DNA of 64,000 nucleotides, from NCBI GenBank assembly GCA_017858055.1, contig JAFMCA010000003.1, forward strand, positions 1 to 64,000. The letters run 5' to 3'. Position numbers and translations under genes: made by a program. Numbering within the stretch: position 1 is the first letter of the stretch; each line of letters begins with the position of its first letter. Below are positions 8,204-17,502 of the stretch, in pieces. This stretch comes from Flavobacteriaceae bacterium. GTDB lineage: Bacteria; Bacteroidota; Bacteroidia; Flavobacteriales; Flavobacteriaceae. Below the pieces are notes generated by a model. The model was not told where the DNA came from and did no database searches. It worked only from the letters and a program-made list of their open reading frames with translations.

Positions 8204-8905
8204 ATGGGGGAACAAAAAACTGAACTTGCTAAAAAAATATACCTCTACCTTGCGGGGCTTTTCATCACCTCCTTAGTGGTTTCTAATCTTATTTTTCAAA
8301 AGTTTTTTTACTGGAGACCCCTTGAAATTTCCATTTTTGGAAATCAACTTTTCGAACTCTCCGTAGGCATACTTCCCTATCCCATTACTTTTTTAATAAC
8401 CGATCTGATCTCGGAAATTTATGGAAAGAAAAAAGCCAACCAGGTAGTCATTGCTGGAATTTTTGCCTCTTTTTTTTCGATGGGAATCTTATGGATGGCC
8501 AATGTAGTTCCTGCTATAGAGAACTCTCCAGTGGACGACGCCACTTTTCAAAAAGTTTTTGCCCTTTCTCCCGTGGCAGTACTTGCCTCGATGATGGCTT
8601 ATTTAAGTGCACAGTTTGTCGATATTCGTTTCTATCACTTTTGGAAAAAACTTACCCAGGGACGCATGCTCTGGTTACGTAATAATTTTTCCACTTTTAG
8701 TTCTCAATTGATAGATACCGTGGCTGTAATCAGTCTGTTGTGCCTTTTCGGAGTCTTGGAATGGAATCTATTTTGGGGTTTGGTGCTATCAGGATTTCTA
8801 TTCAAAATTATAATAGCTGCCCTAGACACTCCCTTTCTCTACTTTTTTGTTTACCTATTCCGAAAAAAATTCGACCTTCAACCCACAGATGAACTAGAAA
8901 TTTAA
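8204..8905 (+). CDS. yhhQ: Queuosine precursor transporter (YhhQ family)
   Basis: Integral membrane protein of 233 aa with about six hydrophobic segments. The family hallmark is the stretch LPYPITFLITDLISEIYGKKKAN (about residues 56-78) near the second membrane helix. Characterised members import queuosine precursors such as preQ0 or preQ1 for tRNA modification. It begins one base after sppA and is followed three bases later by rluF, so it is the middle gene of a three-gene operon. The substrate is assigned from family knowledge, not from the sequence itself. Confidence 0.87.
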   Translation: MGEQKTELAKKIYLYLAGLFITSLVVSNLIFQKFFYWRPLEISIFGNQLFELSVGILPYPITFLITDLISEIYGKKKANQVVIAGIFASFFSMGILWMANVVPAIENSPVDDATFQKVFALSPVAVLASMMAYLSAQFVDIRFYHFWKKLTQGRMLWLRNNFSTFSSQLIDTVAVISLLCLFGVLEWNLFWGLVLSGFLFKIIIAALDTPFLYFFVYLFRKKFDLQPTDELEI

Positions 8906-8908
8906 ACT

Positions 8909-9643
8909 ATGGATATTGAAAACGAAGGAGTAAGACTCAATAAATATCTCAGTGAAATCGGTCATTGCTCAAGACGTGCTGCCGATAAACTTATCGATGC
9001 AGGTCGGATTCAAGTCAACGGCCAACAAGTGGTGATGGGACAAAAGGTTACTCCACAGGATCGTATTGAAATAGACGGAATTTTAGTGGAAGACCTTCGA
9101 GAAAAAAATGTCTATTTGGCGTTTAATAAACCCGTTGGAATCGTCTGCACTACAGACACACGAGTTGAAAAAGACAACATCATCGAGTACATCAATTATC
9201 CTTCGCGGATTTTTCCAATAGGTCGCTTAGACAAGCCCAGTGAAGGTTTAATTTTAATGACAAATGATGGTGACATTGTCAACAAAATTCTTAGGGCACG
9301 GAACAACCACGAGAAGGAATATATCGTAACGGTAAACAAACCCGTCACCGCAGAATTTATTGAAAAAATGGCTAACGGTATTCCAATACTTGATACCATA
9401 ACTCGTAAATGTGAGGTAGAACAAATTCATAAAAAAGAATTTCGAATTGTCTTAACTCAGGGGCTAAACAGACAAATCCGAAGAATGTGTGAATATTTAG
9501 AGTATCGGGTGGTAAAACTTAAACGAATTCGAATCATGAACATTCATTTGGATGTAGGAGTAGGCAAATATCGAGATTTAACCAAAAAGGAATTGACAGA
9601 ACTGAATCAACTTTTAAGTGAGTCGGAGAAACACATTCTTTAG
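8909..9643 (+). CDS. rluF: 23S rRNA pseudouridine synthase, RluF type
   Basis: Isomerises a uridine in 23S rRNA to pseudouridine. An S4 RNA-binding domain covers about residues 8-65 (RLNKYLSEIGHCSRRAADKL). The catalytic domain carries GRLDKPSEGLILMTNDG, with the essential Asp in GRLD, and LNRQIRRMCEYL near the end. The RIRIMNI segment resembles RluF more than RluB/RluE. Length is 244 aa. It is the third gene after sppA and yhhQ; its stop overlaps the stop of the convergent DUF2797 gene by four bases. Confidence 0.88.
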   Translation: MDIENEGVRLNKYLSEIGHCSRRAADKLIDAGRIQVNGQQVVMGQKVTPQDRIEIDGILVEDLREKNVYLAFNKPVGIVCTTDTRVEKDNIIEYINYPSRIFPIGRLDKPSEGLILMTNDGDIVNKILRARNNHEKEYIVTVNKPVTAEFIEKMANGIPILDTITRKCEVEQIHKKEFRIVLTQGLNRQIRRMCEYLEYRVVKLKRIRIMNIHLDVGVGKYRDLTKKELTELNQLLSESEKHIL

Positions 9644-10434
9644 ATAAGAGTCCATTTTACGCATTGTCCTTCATTCGAACGAACATTAAAAACAGTAGCA
9701 TCTTCAAACATCAAATACTGTCCTCGAATTCCTATTAATTTTCCCTCATACAGGGGGGTTTTTATTAGGTTCAGACTTTGAACCTTATTTGGATATTGAA
9801 GTACTGGAAATTCCAATTTATGAATTGGCACCTCATCGTGAACGATAAAAGGTTTTAAGTCTTTGGGGATTTCATCTATTGCCCTATTGCGTGCTTCCTC
9901 CCAATTTATAGGTTCAAAATCGTTTTGCAACATTTTTCTCCAATTCGTTTTATCTGAAAAATGATCTTTAAGCGCTACCTCACCGACTCCAGCAAGATAA
10001 CGATTCGGTACTTCCAAAAGCACCAAAGCTTCATGCGCTCCTTGATCAATCCATCGGGTTGGGATCTGACTCTTTCGCGTAACCCCTACTTTTAAATGGC
10101 TGCTTAATGCCAGATAAACCACATGGGGTTGAAGCTGCATGGCCTTTTCGTATTCTAAATCTCGATCGGTTTCTCCCAAATGGGCCTTACTCAATTCTGG
10201 GCGCATAATCCAATCGCCTGTAGCGGGACTCTCAAAAAAACACGATTGACAAAACCCTTGTCGAAAAATAGCTTTATCCAAACCACAATGTAAACACTGA
10301 GACCCTGTATGTTCAAGCTGAATTGTTTTTCCAAGAAGTTGATTTAATTGGAGAAAACCTGAATCAACTTCTAAAAAATAGTTGATGGGTTGGAGATTCT
10401 CCGTTCGCATTTTTTTTAAGGTCGCTTGAAACAT
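9640..10434 (-). CDS. DUF2797 family protein
   Basis: Conserved bacterial protein of 264 aa with no established function. A probable zinc knuckle is visible: CLHCG (about residues 44-48) and CQSC (about 60-63). The middle contains YLALSSHLKVGVTRKSQIPTRWIDQGA, a GIY-YIG-nuclease-like layout (YLA then KVGVTR), so a nucleic-acid role is possible but unproven. The start at 10434 is an ATG; an internal ATG eight codons later is also possible. It overlaps rluF tail to tail by four bases and is divergent from the GH3-family gene. Confidence 0.78.
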   Translation of the reverse strand: MFQATLKKMRTENLQPINYFLEVDSGFLQLNQLLGKTIQLEHTGSQCLHCGLDKAIFRQGFCQSCFFESPATGDWIMRPELSKAHLGETDRDLEYEKAMQLQPHVVYLALSSHLKVGVTRKSQIPTRWIDQGAHEALVLLEVPNRYLAGVGEVALKDHFSDKTNWRKMLQNDFEPINWEEARNRAIDEIPKDLKPFIVHDEVPIHKLEFPVLQYPNKVQSLNLIKTPLYEGKLIGIRGQYLMFEDATVFNVRSNEGQCVKWTLI

Positions 10435-10484
10435 GTCCTCAGGATTATTCTTTAAATTTACAGTGGTAAGATAACGATAATTTT

Positions 10485-11996
10485 ATGCCCACTTCGCTCT
10501 TTAATTCAATTGCCTCATGGATACTAAAAAAGCGTATTCATCAAATGGAGCTCTTTATGAAGTATCCTAGTGAAGTTCAGGAGGAACTTCTCAGTGAATT
10601 GATCAATAAAGCTCAAGACACAGAAGTTGGAATACGATATGGATTTGAGAGCATTAAAAACTATTCGGATTTTAGGGAACAGGTTCCTCTAAGCACTTAT
10701 GAGTCCATAGCTTCACAAATAGAGCGTTGTCGGAGTGGAACTCAAAATATTTTTTGGCCAACCCCTATCAAATGGTTCGCTAAATCAAGCGGAACTACCA
10801 ATGCCCGGAGCAAATACATTCCAGTAAGTTCTGAAGCTTTAGAGGACTGCCACTACAAAGCAGGAAAGGATATGTTATCCCTTTATTTCAACAACAATCC
10901 AGACTCTCAGTTGTTAAGCGGAAAATGCCTCCGCTTGGGGGGCAGTCATGAACTTTACAATAAAAACAACAGCTACTTTGGAGATTTGTCTGCGATCATT
11001 ATTCAAAACCTTCCCTTTTGGGCGGAAATGGGCAGTACACCTAGCCCGAAAACTTCTTTGATTTCAGAATGGGAAACCAAAGTTCACGCCATCGTGAACG
11101 AAACGATTACTGAGAAAGTCACTAGTTTAATAGGTGTTCCATCTTGGATGCTCATCCTCCTTCAGAAGGTTCTTCAAGAAACTGGTTCTAAAACAATTAC
11201 AGAGCTTTGGCCCGATGCAGAAGTTTATTTTCACGGAGGGGTAAGTTTTAAGCCTTACAAAGAGTTATTTCTGAATTTATTTCCAAAAGAAAATTTCCAT
11301 TTTTACGAGATATACAATGCCTCCGAAGGCTTTTTTGCCATTCAAGATCGAAATCATGCCGAGGACTTACTTTTGATGTTGGACTATGGAATCTTTTATG
11401 AATTCATTCCTTTTCAACCCAATAGTACGGAAGAAGAAAAGGTCATCCCTCTTTCTGAAGTACAACTGAACACCAATTACGAACTCGTAATTACCACAAA
11501 TTCAGGACTCTGGCGCTACCGCATCGGGGATACCGTCTGTTTTACCTGCCTTTCACCTTTCCGAATTCAAGTGACAGGAAGAACGAAACATCACATAAAT
11601 GCCTTTGGTGAAGAACTTATTATTGATAATGCAGAAAAAGCAATTGCCGCTGTAAGCAAACAAACTCAGAGTGTAGTTTCTAACTACAGTGCGGCGCCTA
11701 TATTTATGAAAGGCAATGCGAAAGGTGCTCATGAATGGATTGTAGAATTTGAAAAAGAACCTAAAGACATTCGAAACTTTTCTAAGCTATTGGACAAAGC
11801 CCTTCAGGAGGAAAACTCAGATTATGAAGCAAAACGGAATTCGAGTTTAGAACCCTTGCGTCTTCATCAAGCTAAAGAAGGATTGTTCTATCAATGGCTC
11901 TCGAGCAAAAACAAACTTGGAGGGCAACACAAAGTACCCCGTTTATCAAATTCAAGAACGGTTATAGAAGAACTTCTAGAAATGAATACTTCTTAA
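10485..11996 (+). CDS. GH3-like acyl-adenylate-forming protein
   Basis: Member of the GH3 (auxin-responsive promoter) superfamily, named after plant enzymes that adenylate a carboxylic acid and join it to an amino acid. In bacteria the substrate is unknown. The 503-aa length is right and ATP-binding motifs are visible: [14 protein letters not shown] (about residues 103-116), the acyl-binding region [17 protein letters not shown] and [10 protein letters not shown], then [16 protein letters not shown]. It lies between the divergent DUF2797 gene and the convergent clpX, whose stop overlaps its own by four bases. There is no neighbouring partner that would reveal a pathway. Confidence 0.88.
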   Translation: MPTSLFNSIASWILKKRIHQMELFMKYPSEVQEELLSELINKAQDTEVGIRYGFESIKNYSDFREQVPLSTYESIASQIERCRSGTQNIFWPTPIKWFAKSSGTTNARSKYIPVSSEALEDCHYKAGKDMLSLYFNNNPDSQLLSGKCLRLGGSHELYNKNNSYFGDLSAIIIQNLPFWAEMGSTPSPKTSLISEWETKVHAIVNETITEKVTSLIGVPSWMLILLQKVLQETGSKTITELWPDAEVYFHGGVSFKPYKELFLNLFPKENFHFYEIYNASEGFFAIQDRNHAEDLLLMLDYGIFYEFIPFQPNSTEEEKVIPLSEVQLNTNYELVITTNSGLWRYRIGDTVCFTCLSPFRIQVTGRTKHHINAFGEELIIDNAEKAIAAVSKQTQSVVSNYSAAPIFMKGNAKGAHEWIVEFEKEPKDIRNFSKLLDKALQEENSDYEAKRNSSLEPLRLHQAKEGLFYQWLSSKNKLGGQHKVPRLSNSRTVIEELLEMNTS

Positions 11997-13228
11997 GAAA
12001 CTACTTTAAGCTTAGGAAGCTCAATTTTTGAGAGTTTTTGATCTGCATATTGCTTGGTTACTTTCAACTCTTTTATATCTGAATGTGGCAATTCAAACAT
12101 GGCGTCGTTTAAAACAGCTTCACATAGGGATCGCAGTCCACGCGCTCCCAGTTTGTACTCCATTGCTTTATCTACAATATACTCCAAAGCTCCTGCTGTA
12201 AATTGCAATTTAATATCATCCATCTCAAAGAGCTGAACATATTGCTTGACCAGGGCATTTTTAGGTACTGTGAGTATTTCCAACAGGGTGCTTTTATCTA
12301 AGGGCGACATATAGGTTAAAACAGGTAACCTTCCAATTATTTCTGGTATCAAGCCAAAAGAACGAACATCTCGTGGCGTGATGTACTGCAACAAATTCTC
12401 TTTGTCAATTTTATTCTGTTCCAAGGTGGTTTTGTATCCTATGGCTTGTAGATTCAATCGTTTGTTTATATGTCTTTCGACTCCGTCAAAAGCACCACCC
12501 GCAATGAATAAAATATTCGAAGTATCTACCTCAATAAATTTTTGGTCCGGGTGTTTTCTTCCTCCTTTTGGGGGAACGTTTACTACAGTTCCTTCAAGGA
12601 GTTTAAGTAAAGCTTGTTGAACTCCTTCTCCAGAAACATCTCGAGTGATGGAAGGATTGTCACTTTTTCTAGCAATTTTATCAATTTCATCTATAAAAAC
12701 GATTCCTCTTTGAGCCTTTGCCACATCATAATCCGCGGCCTGGAGTAACCGTGATAAAATGCTTTCCACATCCTCTCCTACGTATCCGGCTTCAGTCAAA
12801 ACCGTAGCGTCAACAATGGCTAATGGAACTTTAAGCATACGGGCTATCGTTTGAGCCAAAAGGGTTTTTCCTGTCCCTGTAGGGCCTACAATTAACACAT
12901 TGCTTTTTTGAATCTCAACCGCTTCGTCTTCCTTAGAAACTTTCTGACTTAATCGCTTGTAATGATTGTAAACGGCAACAGACAAAACTCTCTTGGGTGC
13001 CTCTTGTCCAATCACATAGGTGTCCAAAAACGCTTTGATTTCTTTAGGCGGTCTTAATTCAATTTGGTCTTCCTCAGAAGCCTTCTCGTGACTAGTTTCT
13101 TCTTGAACGATCCCATGAGCCTGAAGTATGCACCGATCACAAATATGAGCGTCCAGACCTGCAATTAGCAGCTGGGTTTCTGGCTTAGGCCTTCCACAAA
13201 ACGAACAATTTAAATCGGGTTTACTCAT
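11993..13228 (-). CDS. clpX: ATP-dependent Clp protease ATPase subunit ClpX
   Basis: AAA+ unfoldase that feeds substrates to ClpP. It has the N-terminal zinc-binding domain (Cys8 and Cys11 in CSFC, then CDRC), Walker A GPTGTGKT (about residues 115-122), Walker [10 protein letters not shown], and the sensor/C-terminal AAA lid with GARGLRS. Length (411 aa) is normal. It lies five bases after clpP in the order tig-clpP-clpX, the standard arrangement, and very likely shares the tig promoter. The stop overlaps that of the convergent GH3-like gene. Confidence 0.97.
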   Translation of the reverse strand: MSKPDLNCSFCGRPKPETQLLIAGLDAHICDRCILQAHGIVQEETSHEKASEEDQIELRPPKEIKAFLDTYVIGQEAPKRVLSVAVYNHYKRLSQKVSKEDEAVEIQKSNVLIVGPTGTGKTLLAQTIARMLKVPLAIVDATVLTEAGYVGEDVESILSRLLQAADYDVAKAQRGIVFIDEIDKIARKSDNPSITRDVSGEGVQQALLKLLEGTVVNVPPKGGRKHPDQKFIEVDTSNILFIAGGAFDGVERHINKRLNLQAIGYKTTLEQNKIDKENLLQYITPRDVRSFGLIPEIIGRLPVLTYMSPLDKSTLLEILTVPKNALVKQYVQLFEMDDIKLQFTAGALEYIVDKAMEYKLGARGLRSLCEAVLNDAMFELPHSDIKELKVTKQYADQKLSKIELPKLKVVS

Positions 13229-13233
13229 CTTTG

Positions 13234-13899
13234 TTATTTGCTTGTATTTGCTAAAACCTCATCCACCATTCCATAGGTTTTGGCTTCTTCGGCTTTCATC
13301 CAGTAATCTCGATCGCTGTCGTGGGTTACTTTTTTCATATCCTGTCCTGAATGCTTGGAAATGATTTGATACAATTCGTCTTTTAATTTCAATATTTCTC
13401 TAGTGGTAATCTCAATATCCGACGCTTGTCCTTGAGCTCCACCTAGTGGCTGGTGAATCATAACTCGAGCATGAGGCAACGCAGAGCGTTTTCCTTCATG
13501 ACCAGCGCATAACAAGACTGCACCCATAGAGGCTGCGATACCTGTACAAATGGTTGCTACATTGGGAGTAATAAATTGCATGGTATCATAAATTCCTAAT
13601 CCCGCATAGACTCCTCCTCCTGGAGAATTGATATACATTTGAATATCGCGATTTGCATCGGTACTTTGTAAGAAAAGTAGTTGTGCTTGAATGATATTCG
13701 CTACCTGATCGTCTATAGCGGTTCCCAAAAACATGATACGATCCATCATCAATCGAGAAAATACATCCATCTGTGCTACGTTCAGCTGACGCTCCTCAAT
13801 AATGTAGGGAGTCATACTACTTACGATTTTATCGTAGTACATGGAATTAATACCATGATGTTTTGTCGCGTAATTTTTGAATTCTTTACCGTAGTCCAT
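13234..13899 (-). CDS. clpP: ATP-dependent Clp protease proteolytic subunit ClpP
   Basis: Serine protease subunit that forms the tetradecameric chamber served by ClpX. The catalytic triad is visible: Ser124 in GIAASMGA, His149 in ARVMIHQP and Asp194 in the VTHDSDRD segment. Length is 221 aa. It sits between tig (31-base gap) and clpX (5-base gap). The N-terminal about 30 residues may be a short propeptide-like extension. Confidence 0.97.
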   Translation of the reverse strand: MDYGKEFKNYATKHHGINSMYYDKIVSSMTPYIIEERQLNVAQMDVFSRLMMDRIMFLGTAIDDQVANIIQAQLLFLQSTDANRDIQMYINSPGGGVYAGLGIYDTMQFITPNVATICTGIAASMGAVLLCAGHEGKRSALPHARVMIHQPLGGAQGQASDIEITTREILKLKDELYQIISKHSGQDMKKVTHDSDRDYWMKAEEAKTYGMVDEVLANTSK

Positions 13900-13930
13900 T
13901 GTCTAAATTTTATTAAAAATAAGGAAAATA

Positions 13931-15262
13931 TTACGCTTTGCCGTAAGCCTCTTTTACAAAGGCATCAAAACCAACTTTCTTTTGCTTTAAGGGTGCGTTT
14001 TCCTTAAAAAAGGTTAATAATTTATTACTCATCAATTGTTCAGAAATTCTTCTTGTTTCGTCTTGATTCCTCAAAATATTAGAAACAATCCCTTCGATTT
14101 GTTTTTCATCCGGCTGCTGACCGTATTGCATCATCTGATTCGCAACTAGTGAGCCCGCAAAAGATTTGAGCTCTTCAAAAGTAATGTCCAATTTATTATC
14201 CGTGATGATCTTTCCTTCGATAAGTTGATAGCGAATTCCTTTTTCTGATTTCACATATTCTTCACTGGCTTCCTCGGCTGAAAGCTCCTCTTTACCCGAA
14301 GTTTGCATCCAACGCTTTAAAAAATCTTCTGGCAATTTGAATTTTGTTTTTTCCACCAAAAACTCTGTAATGTCGTTGAGTAATTTTTGATCTGCTTGGG
14401 GCTCAAATTGCTTTTTCAAACTCTCTTGAATTTTTTCTTTTAACTGTTTTTCATTCGTTACAGTACCTTTAGGGTATAGCTTGTCAAAAAGATCTTGATT
14501 GAGTTCAGCAAGAACTCTCTCGTTAATTTCCTTTATCTCAATTGTAATTGACGTCGCATTTAGTGCCTTAAACTGCTCCTCATTCAAAGAAAGTGCACTT
14601 TTAAGCATTTGGTCTTCCTTAAATAATCCTTTGACTGGAAATACCAAAACCGAATTGGTCGTTTCTGTCTTCAAGCTCGCAATTGCATTTTTAGATTTAA
14701 GGTCTTCTAATTTAAAGGTGGTAATCTTTTCGATTTCAAGAGCTTCATTCCTAAACTGTGCTGTAATTTCAAAATCCTTTTCGGGATGGGGATGTGAAAC
14801 GAGTTTTCCGTATTGTTTTCTGATGTAGTCTAGCTGTTCATTTACCATCTTTGAATCCGGTTCAATTTCATAGCGAACTACTTTTTTCAGCTGGTCCAAT
14901 TGAACGTCAAATTGTGGAGCTAAGCCCAATTCGAATTCAAAATTCATTTTTTCTGCAAACCAATCCAATTCTTCTTCAGAAGCTTTAGGAAGCGGATTCC
15001 CAAGAAGGTCGAGGTTTTCTTCTCGGATATATTTTTCAAGATTTTCACGAAGTAGTTTATTCACTTCATCAGCAATTACGGCTTTTTCGTATTGCTTTTT
15101 AATCATCCCCATAGGTACATTTCCTTTTCGAAATCCAGGGATATTGGCATTTTTACGATAGTCATTAAGAACAGTTTTCACCTTAGTTTCGTAATCTGAT
15201 CGATCTAACGTGATCTTGATCGTTGCATTTAAAGCATCTAAATCCGTTTTGCTAATGTTCAT
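13931..15262 (-). CDS. tig: Trigger factor
   Basis: Ribosome-associated chaperone for nascent chains, 443 aa. It has the ribosome-binding N-terminal domain with a GFRKGNVPMG signature (about residues 35-45, family GFRxGxxP), a degenerate peptidyl-prolyl isomerase region, and a helical C-terminal domain. I use ATG 15262; a GTG eight codons upstream (15286) would fall inside the promoter. It is the first gene of tig-clpP-clpX. The FKBP-like middle domain is divergent, as in other Bacteroidota trigger factors. Confidence 0.93.
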   Translation of the reverse strand: MNISKTDLDALNATIKITLDRSDYETKVKTVLNDYRKNANIPGFRKGNVPMGMIKKQYEKAVIADEVNKLLRENLEKYIREENLDLLGNPLPKASEEELDWFAEKMNFEFELGLAPQFDVQLDQLKKVVRYEIEPDSKMVNEQLDYIRKQYGKLVSHPHPEKDFEITAQFRNEALEIEKITTFKLEDLKSKNAIASLKTETTNSVLVFPVKGLFKEDQMLKSALSLNEEQFKALNATSITIEIKEINERVLAELNQDLFDKLYPKGTVTNEKQLKEKIQESLKKQFEPQADQKLLNDITEFLVEKTKFKLPEDFLKRWMQTSGKEELSAEEASEEYVKSEKGIRYQLIEGKIITDNKLDITFEELKSFAGSLVANQMMQYGQQPDEKQIEGIVSNILRNQDETRRISEQLMSNKLLTFFKENAPLKQKKVGFDAFVKEAYGKA

Positions 15263-15283
15263 TTTTGAATAAATTTTAGTGCG

Positions 15284-15314
15284 CAAAATTACGCTTTTTT
15301 ATTCCCTAGAACAA
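15284..15314 (-). promoter_or_regulatory. Promoter of tig-clpP-clpX
   Basis: On the minus strand TTG (15312-15314), 20 bases, then TAATTTTG (15284-15291): a full match to the Bacteroidota -33/-7 consensus. Transcription should start near 15277, about 15 bases before ATG 15262. Confidence 0.75.
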
Positions 15315-15419
15315 GTTTATCCGCTTGGCTTTTTGTTTCAAATAATTGAACGCTTGTTTTTAGAACTGTCCCCTATTTTTGATTCGTAATAACCGTATGA
15401 AGTTTTAATAAAAAAGAGC

Positions 15420-16004
15420 TTACTGAACAGGTTGGGCCAGGAAGTTAGTAAAAGGACTTACGTTTCCCCCCTGAAGCCACTCCTTTTCCTCATCAGGTTT
15501 TAACACGAAAGGCATACGCAATTTTGTGTTGTGAATTTCACGCATGATACCTTGGGCCTCTGTAGTAACGATGGCGTAGGTATAAAAAAGTTCCCCAGAT
15601 TGTTGATCTACCCATTCGTCCCACAAGCCTGCAAAAGCGAAAACTTCTTGGGCTGTATTGGTAATCAAATATTTTTGTTTTTGCTTCCCCTTTGCATCAA
15701 GCCATTGCCATTCAAAAAAACCATCGGCAAGGACAAGACAACGTTTTGCTGTTCGAAAAGAGGGCTTTTCATTGATCGTTTCCAGTTTAGCATTCAAAGT
15801 GTATTTTCTAATCTTGTGGTCCCTGGACCAATGGGGGATGATTCCCCAAGAAAAATTTTGCAAGCGCTGTGGAGATAAATTGGTTATAACGGGAGTTTGA
15901 GGGTGTTGAAATCCATTAAAAATACCTCCATTTCCCTCACCAACAACCTGAAAACGTTGTTGGATTTCCGCTATGGATTTGGTTTGCTGAAAATGAAAAC
16001 ACAT
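15420..16004 (-). CDS. SRAP-domain protein (YedK/HMCES family)
   Basis: Forms a covalent link to abasic sites in single-stranded DNA and shields them; the family is often annotated as SOS response-associated peptidase. The active residues are all present: Cys2 (exposed after Met removal), Asn71 in LNAKLETI, Glu98 in ADGFFEWQ and His158 in the IHNTKLRMP segment. At 194 aa it is shorter than many members but the core is complete. It is transcribed alone, divergent from a possible small ORF at 16064. Confidence 0.9.
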   Translation of the reverse strand: MCFHFQQTKSIAEIQQRFQVVGEGNGGIFNGFQHPQTPVITNLSPQRLQNFSWGIIPHWSRDHKIRKYTLNAKLETINEKPSFRTAKRCLVLADGFFEWQWLDAKGKQKQKYLITNTAQEVFAFAGLWDEWVDQQSGELFYTYAIVTTEAQGIMREIHNTKLRMPFVLKPDEEKEWLQGGNVSPFTNFLAQPVQ

Positions 16005-16063
16005 GGGTTGCTAATTATTGTCCACAAATGAATTTAGTTCAAAATTAGGGTTGACCTCTAGGA

Positions 16064-16216
16064 ATGCAAAATAATAAAAATTCAAAAGAACCTTGTTTAT
16101 TAACCCGCAAAGGGCAAAACAAAGGAACTGAAAAAGTACCCTACAAACTAAAAAGCCGAAAGGAGAAAAAACCTGTTTCTATAGAAATAAGGGAGGAATC
16201 TGGATTTCTTGATTGA
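16064..16216 (+). CDS. Possible small Lys-rich protein (50 aa)
   Basis: An ATG-started frame of 50 codons lies alone between the SRAP gene and rpsP. The product is basic (many Lys and Arg; begins MQNNKNSKEP, ends SGFLD), with one Cys, no membrane segment and no family I recognise. A weak -7-like TAGGGTTG precedes the ATG. In A+T-rich DNA a frame this short can occur by chance, so this is only a candidate. The rest of the gap (16005-16063 and 16217-16245) shows nothing else. Confidence 0.3.
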   Translation: MQNNKNSKEPCLLTRKGQNKGTEKVPYKLKSRKEKKPVSIEIREESGFLD

Positions 16217-16245
16217 TTTCAAGCATCGGTGAATTTTTTCACTTT

Positions 16246-16278
16246 TTGAATGAAAAAACAGAAATTAAACTATATTTG
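16246..16278 (+). promoter_or_regulatory. Promoter of rpsP-rimM
   Basis: TTG (16246-16248), 22 bases, then TATATTTG (16271-16278), a good -33/-7 pair. Transcription should start near 16285 and give a leader of about 45 bases. Confidence 0.7.
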
Positions 16279-16298
16279 CAGCCCGGAATTAATAATCA

Positions 16299-16315
16299 GA
16301 GGATCGGGAATCCTC
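16299..16315 (+). promoter_or_regulatory. Hairpin in the rpsP leader
   Basis: GAGGAT (16299-16304), a 5-base loop, then ATCCTC (16310-16315), a perfect 6-bp stem 16 bases before the S16 start codon. It could be a binding site for autoregulation by a ribosomal protein or only an mRNA structure. Confidence 0.4.
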
Positions 16316-16330
16316 ACAAATTAATATGTT

Positions 16331-16969
16331 ATGCCAGTAAAAATAAGACTTCAAAGACACGGTAAAAAAGGTAAACCTTTCTATTGGATTGTTGCCGCCG
16401 ATGCACGTTCTAAAAGGGATGGACGTTATTTAGAGAAATTAGGAACATACAATCCGAATACGAATCCTGCAACAGTTGAGATTAATATCGATCCAGCCGT
16501 GACTTGGTTAGAAAAAGGAGCTCAACCAACAGATACTGCACGAACCTTACTTTCCTATAAAGGAGTAATGATGAAATATCATCTTAACGGTGGTGTTAAA
16601 AAAGGAGCACTAACACAAGAAGAAGCAGATAAAAAATTTGCTGCTTGGTTAGAAGAAAAACTCGCAAAAATTCAAGCTAAGAAAGACGGTCTTTCTAAAA
16701 GTGAGAGTGAAGCAAATGCGAAAAGATTAGCAGAAGAAAAAGCCGTAAGCGATAAGCGTATTGCCGATGCTGAAGCTGCCAGAGCGGAAGCGGAAGCTGC
16801 AGCTGCTGCTGAACAAGCTGCTGAAGAAACTACTCCCGAAGAAGGTGAAGCAGAAACTGCACCTGAAGAGGCTGCAGTAGAAGAAACACCAAAAGCCGAA
16901 GTTGCTGAAGAAACTACCCCTGAAGCAACACCGGAGACAGAAGCTCCTGCCGAAGAAAAAGAAGAGTAA
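16331..16969 (+). CDS. rpsP: Ribosomal protein S16 with Ala/Glu-rich tail
   Basis: Component of the 30S subunit. The S16 core occupies about the first 85-110 residues (PVKIRLQRHGKKGKPFYWIV at the start, RDGRYLEKLGTYNP after). About 100 further residues are very rich in Ala and Glu with some Lys and Pro and look disordered or coiled. Bacteroidota S16 proteins commonly have tails, but this one nearly doubles the protein (212 aa). It is followed 13 bases later by rimM, the usual partner. Confidence 0.96.
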   Translation: MPVKIRLQRHGKKGKPFYWIVAADARSKRDGRYLEKLGTYNPNTNPATVEINIDPAVTWLEKGAQPTDTARTLLSYKGVMMKYHLNGGVKKGALTQEEADKKFAAWLEEKLAKIQAKKDGLSKSESEANAKRLAEEKAVSDKRIADAEAARAEAEAAAAAEQAAEETTPEEGEAETAPEEAAVEETPKAEVAEETTPEATPETEAPAEEKEE

Positions 16970-16982
16970 GACTCTACAGACG

Positions 16983-17501
16983 ATGAAAAAGGAAGACTGC
17001 TTTTATGTAGGAACCGTCGTCGGAAAATACAGTTTTAAAGGAGAAGTTCTCGTCAAAACAGACAGCGATAATCCGGAAGACTATACAGAATTGGAATCAA
17101 TATTTGTGGAATTACCCACAGGATTGGTTCCTTTTTTTATTCGTAAATGCCAGCTACACAAGTCCTCCCTATTACGAATCAACTTTGATGAAATCAATTC
17201 GGAACAGGAGGCCGATTCCATACTTAAAAAAAACCTTTATTTACCCTTAGATCTTCTTCCTCCCCTAGAAGGAAATAAATTTTACTATCACGAAGTCATC
17301 GGATTTAGCCTAACCGAAAACGGGACCCCAATAGGAGTTATCACACAGGTTATAGAACAAGGGTTGCAGGCTTTATTTGAAATTGAGGACAGTAAAGAAC
17401 AATTGCACCTTGTCCCTATCCACGACGATTTTATTCTTAAGGTTGATCGCAAAAACAAAAACATTACGGTTCAGCTACCAGAAGGTCTTTTAGACTTGTA
17501 A
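16983..17501 (+). CDS. rimM: 16S rRNA processing protein RimM
   Basis: Assists maturation of the 16S rRNA 3' domain and binds S19. The N-terminal RimM domain begins FYVGTVVGKYSFKGEVLV (about residues 7-24) and a PRC-barrel-like C-terminal half follows (NKFYYHEVIGFSL onwards). Length is 172 aa from ATG 16983. An in-frame TTG at 16902 would add 27 residues inside the S16 gene and is rejected. The neighbour rpsP supports the assignment. Only one base separates its stop from that of the convergent TonB receptor gene. Confidence 0.95.
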   Translation: MKKEDCFYVGTVVGKYSFKGEVLVKTDSDNPEDYTELESIFVELPTGLVPFFIRKCQLHKSSLLRINFDEINSEQEADSILKKNLYLPLDLLPPLEGNKFYYHEVIGFSLTENGTPIGVITQVIEQGLQALFEIEDSKEQLHLVPIHDDFILKVDRKNKNITVQLPEGLLDL

Positions 17502-17502
17502 A

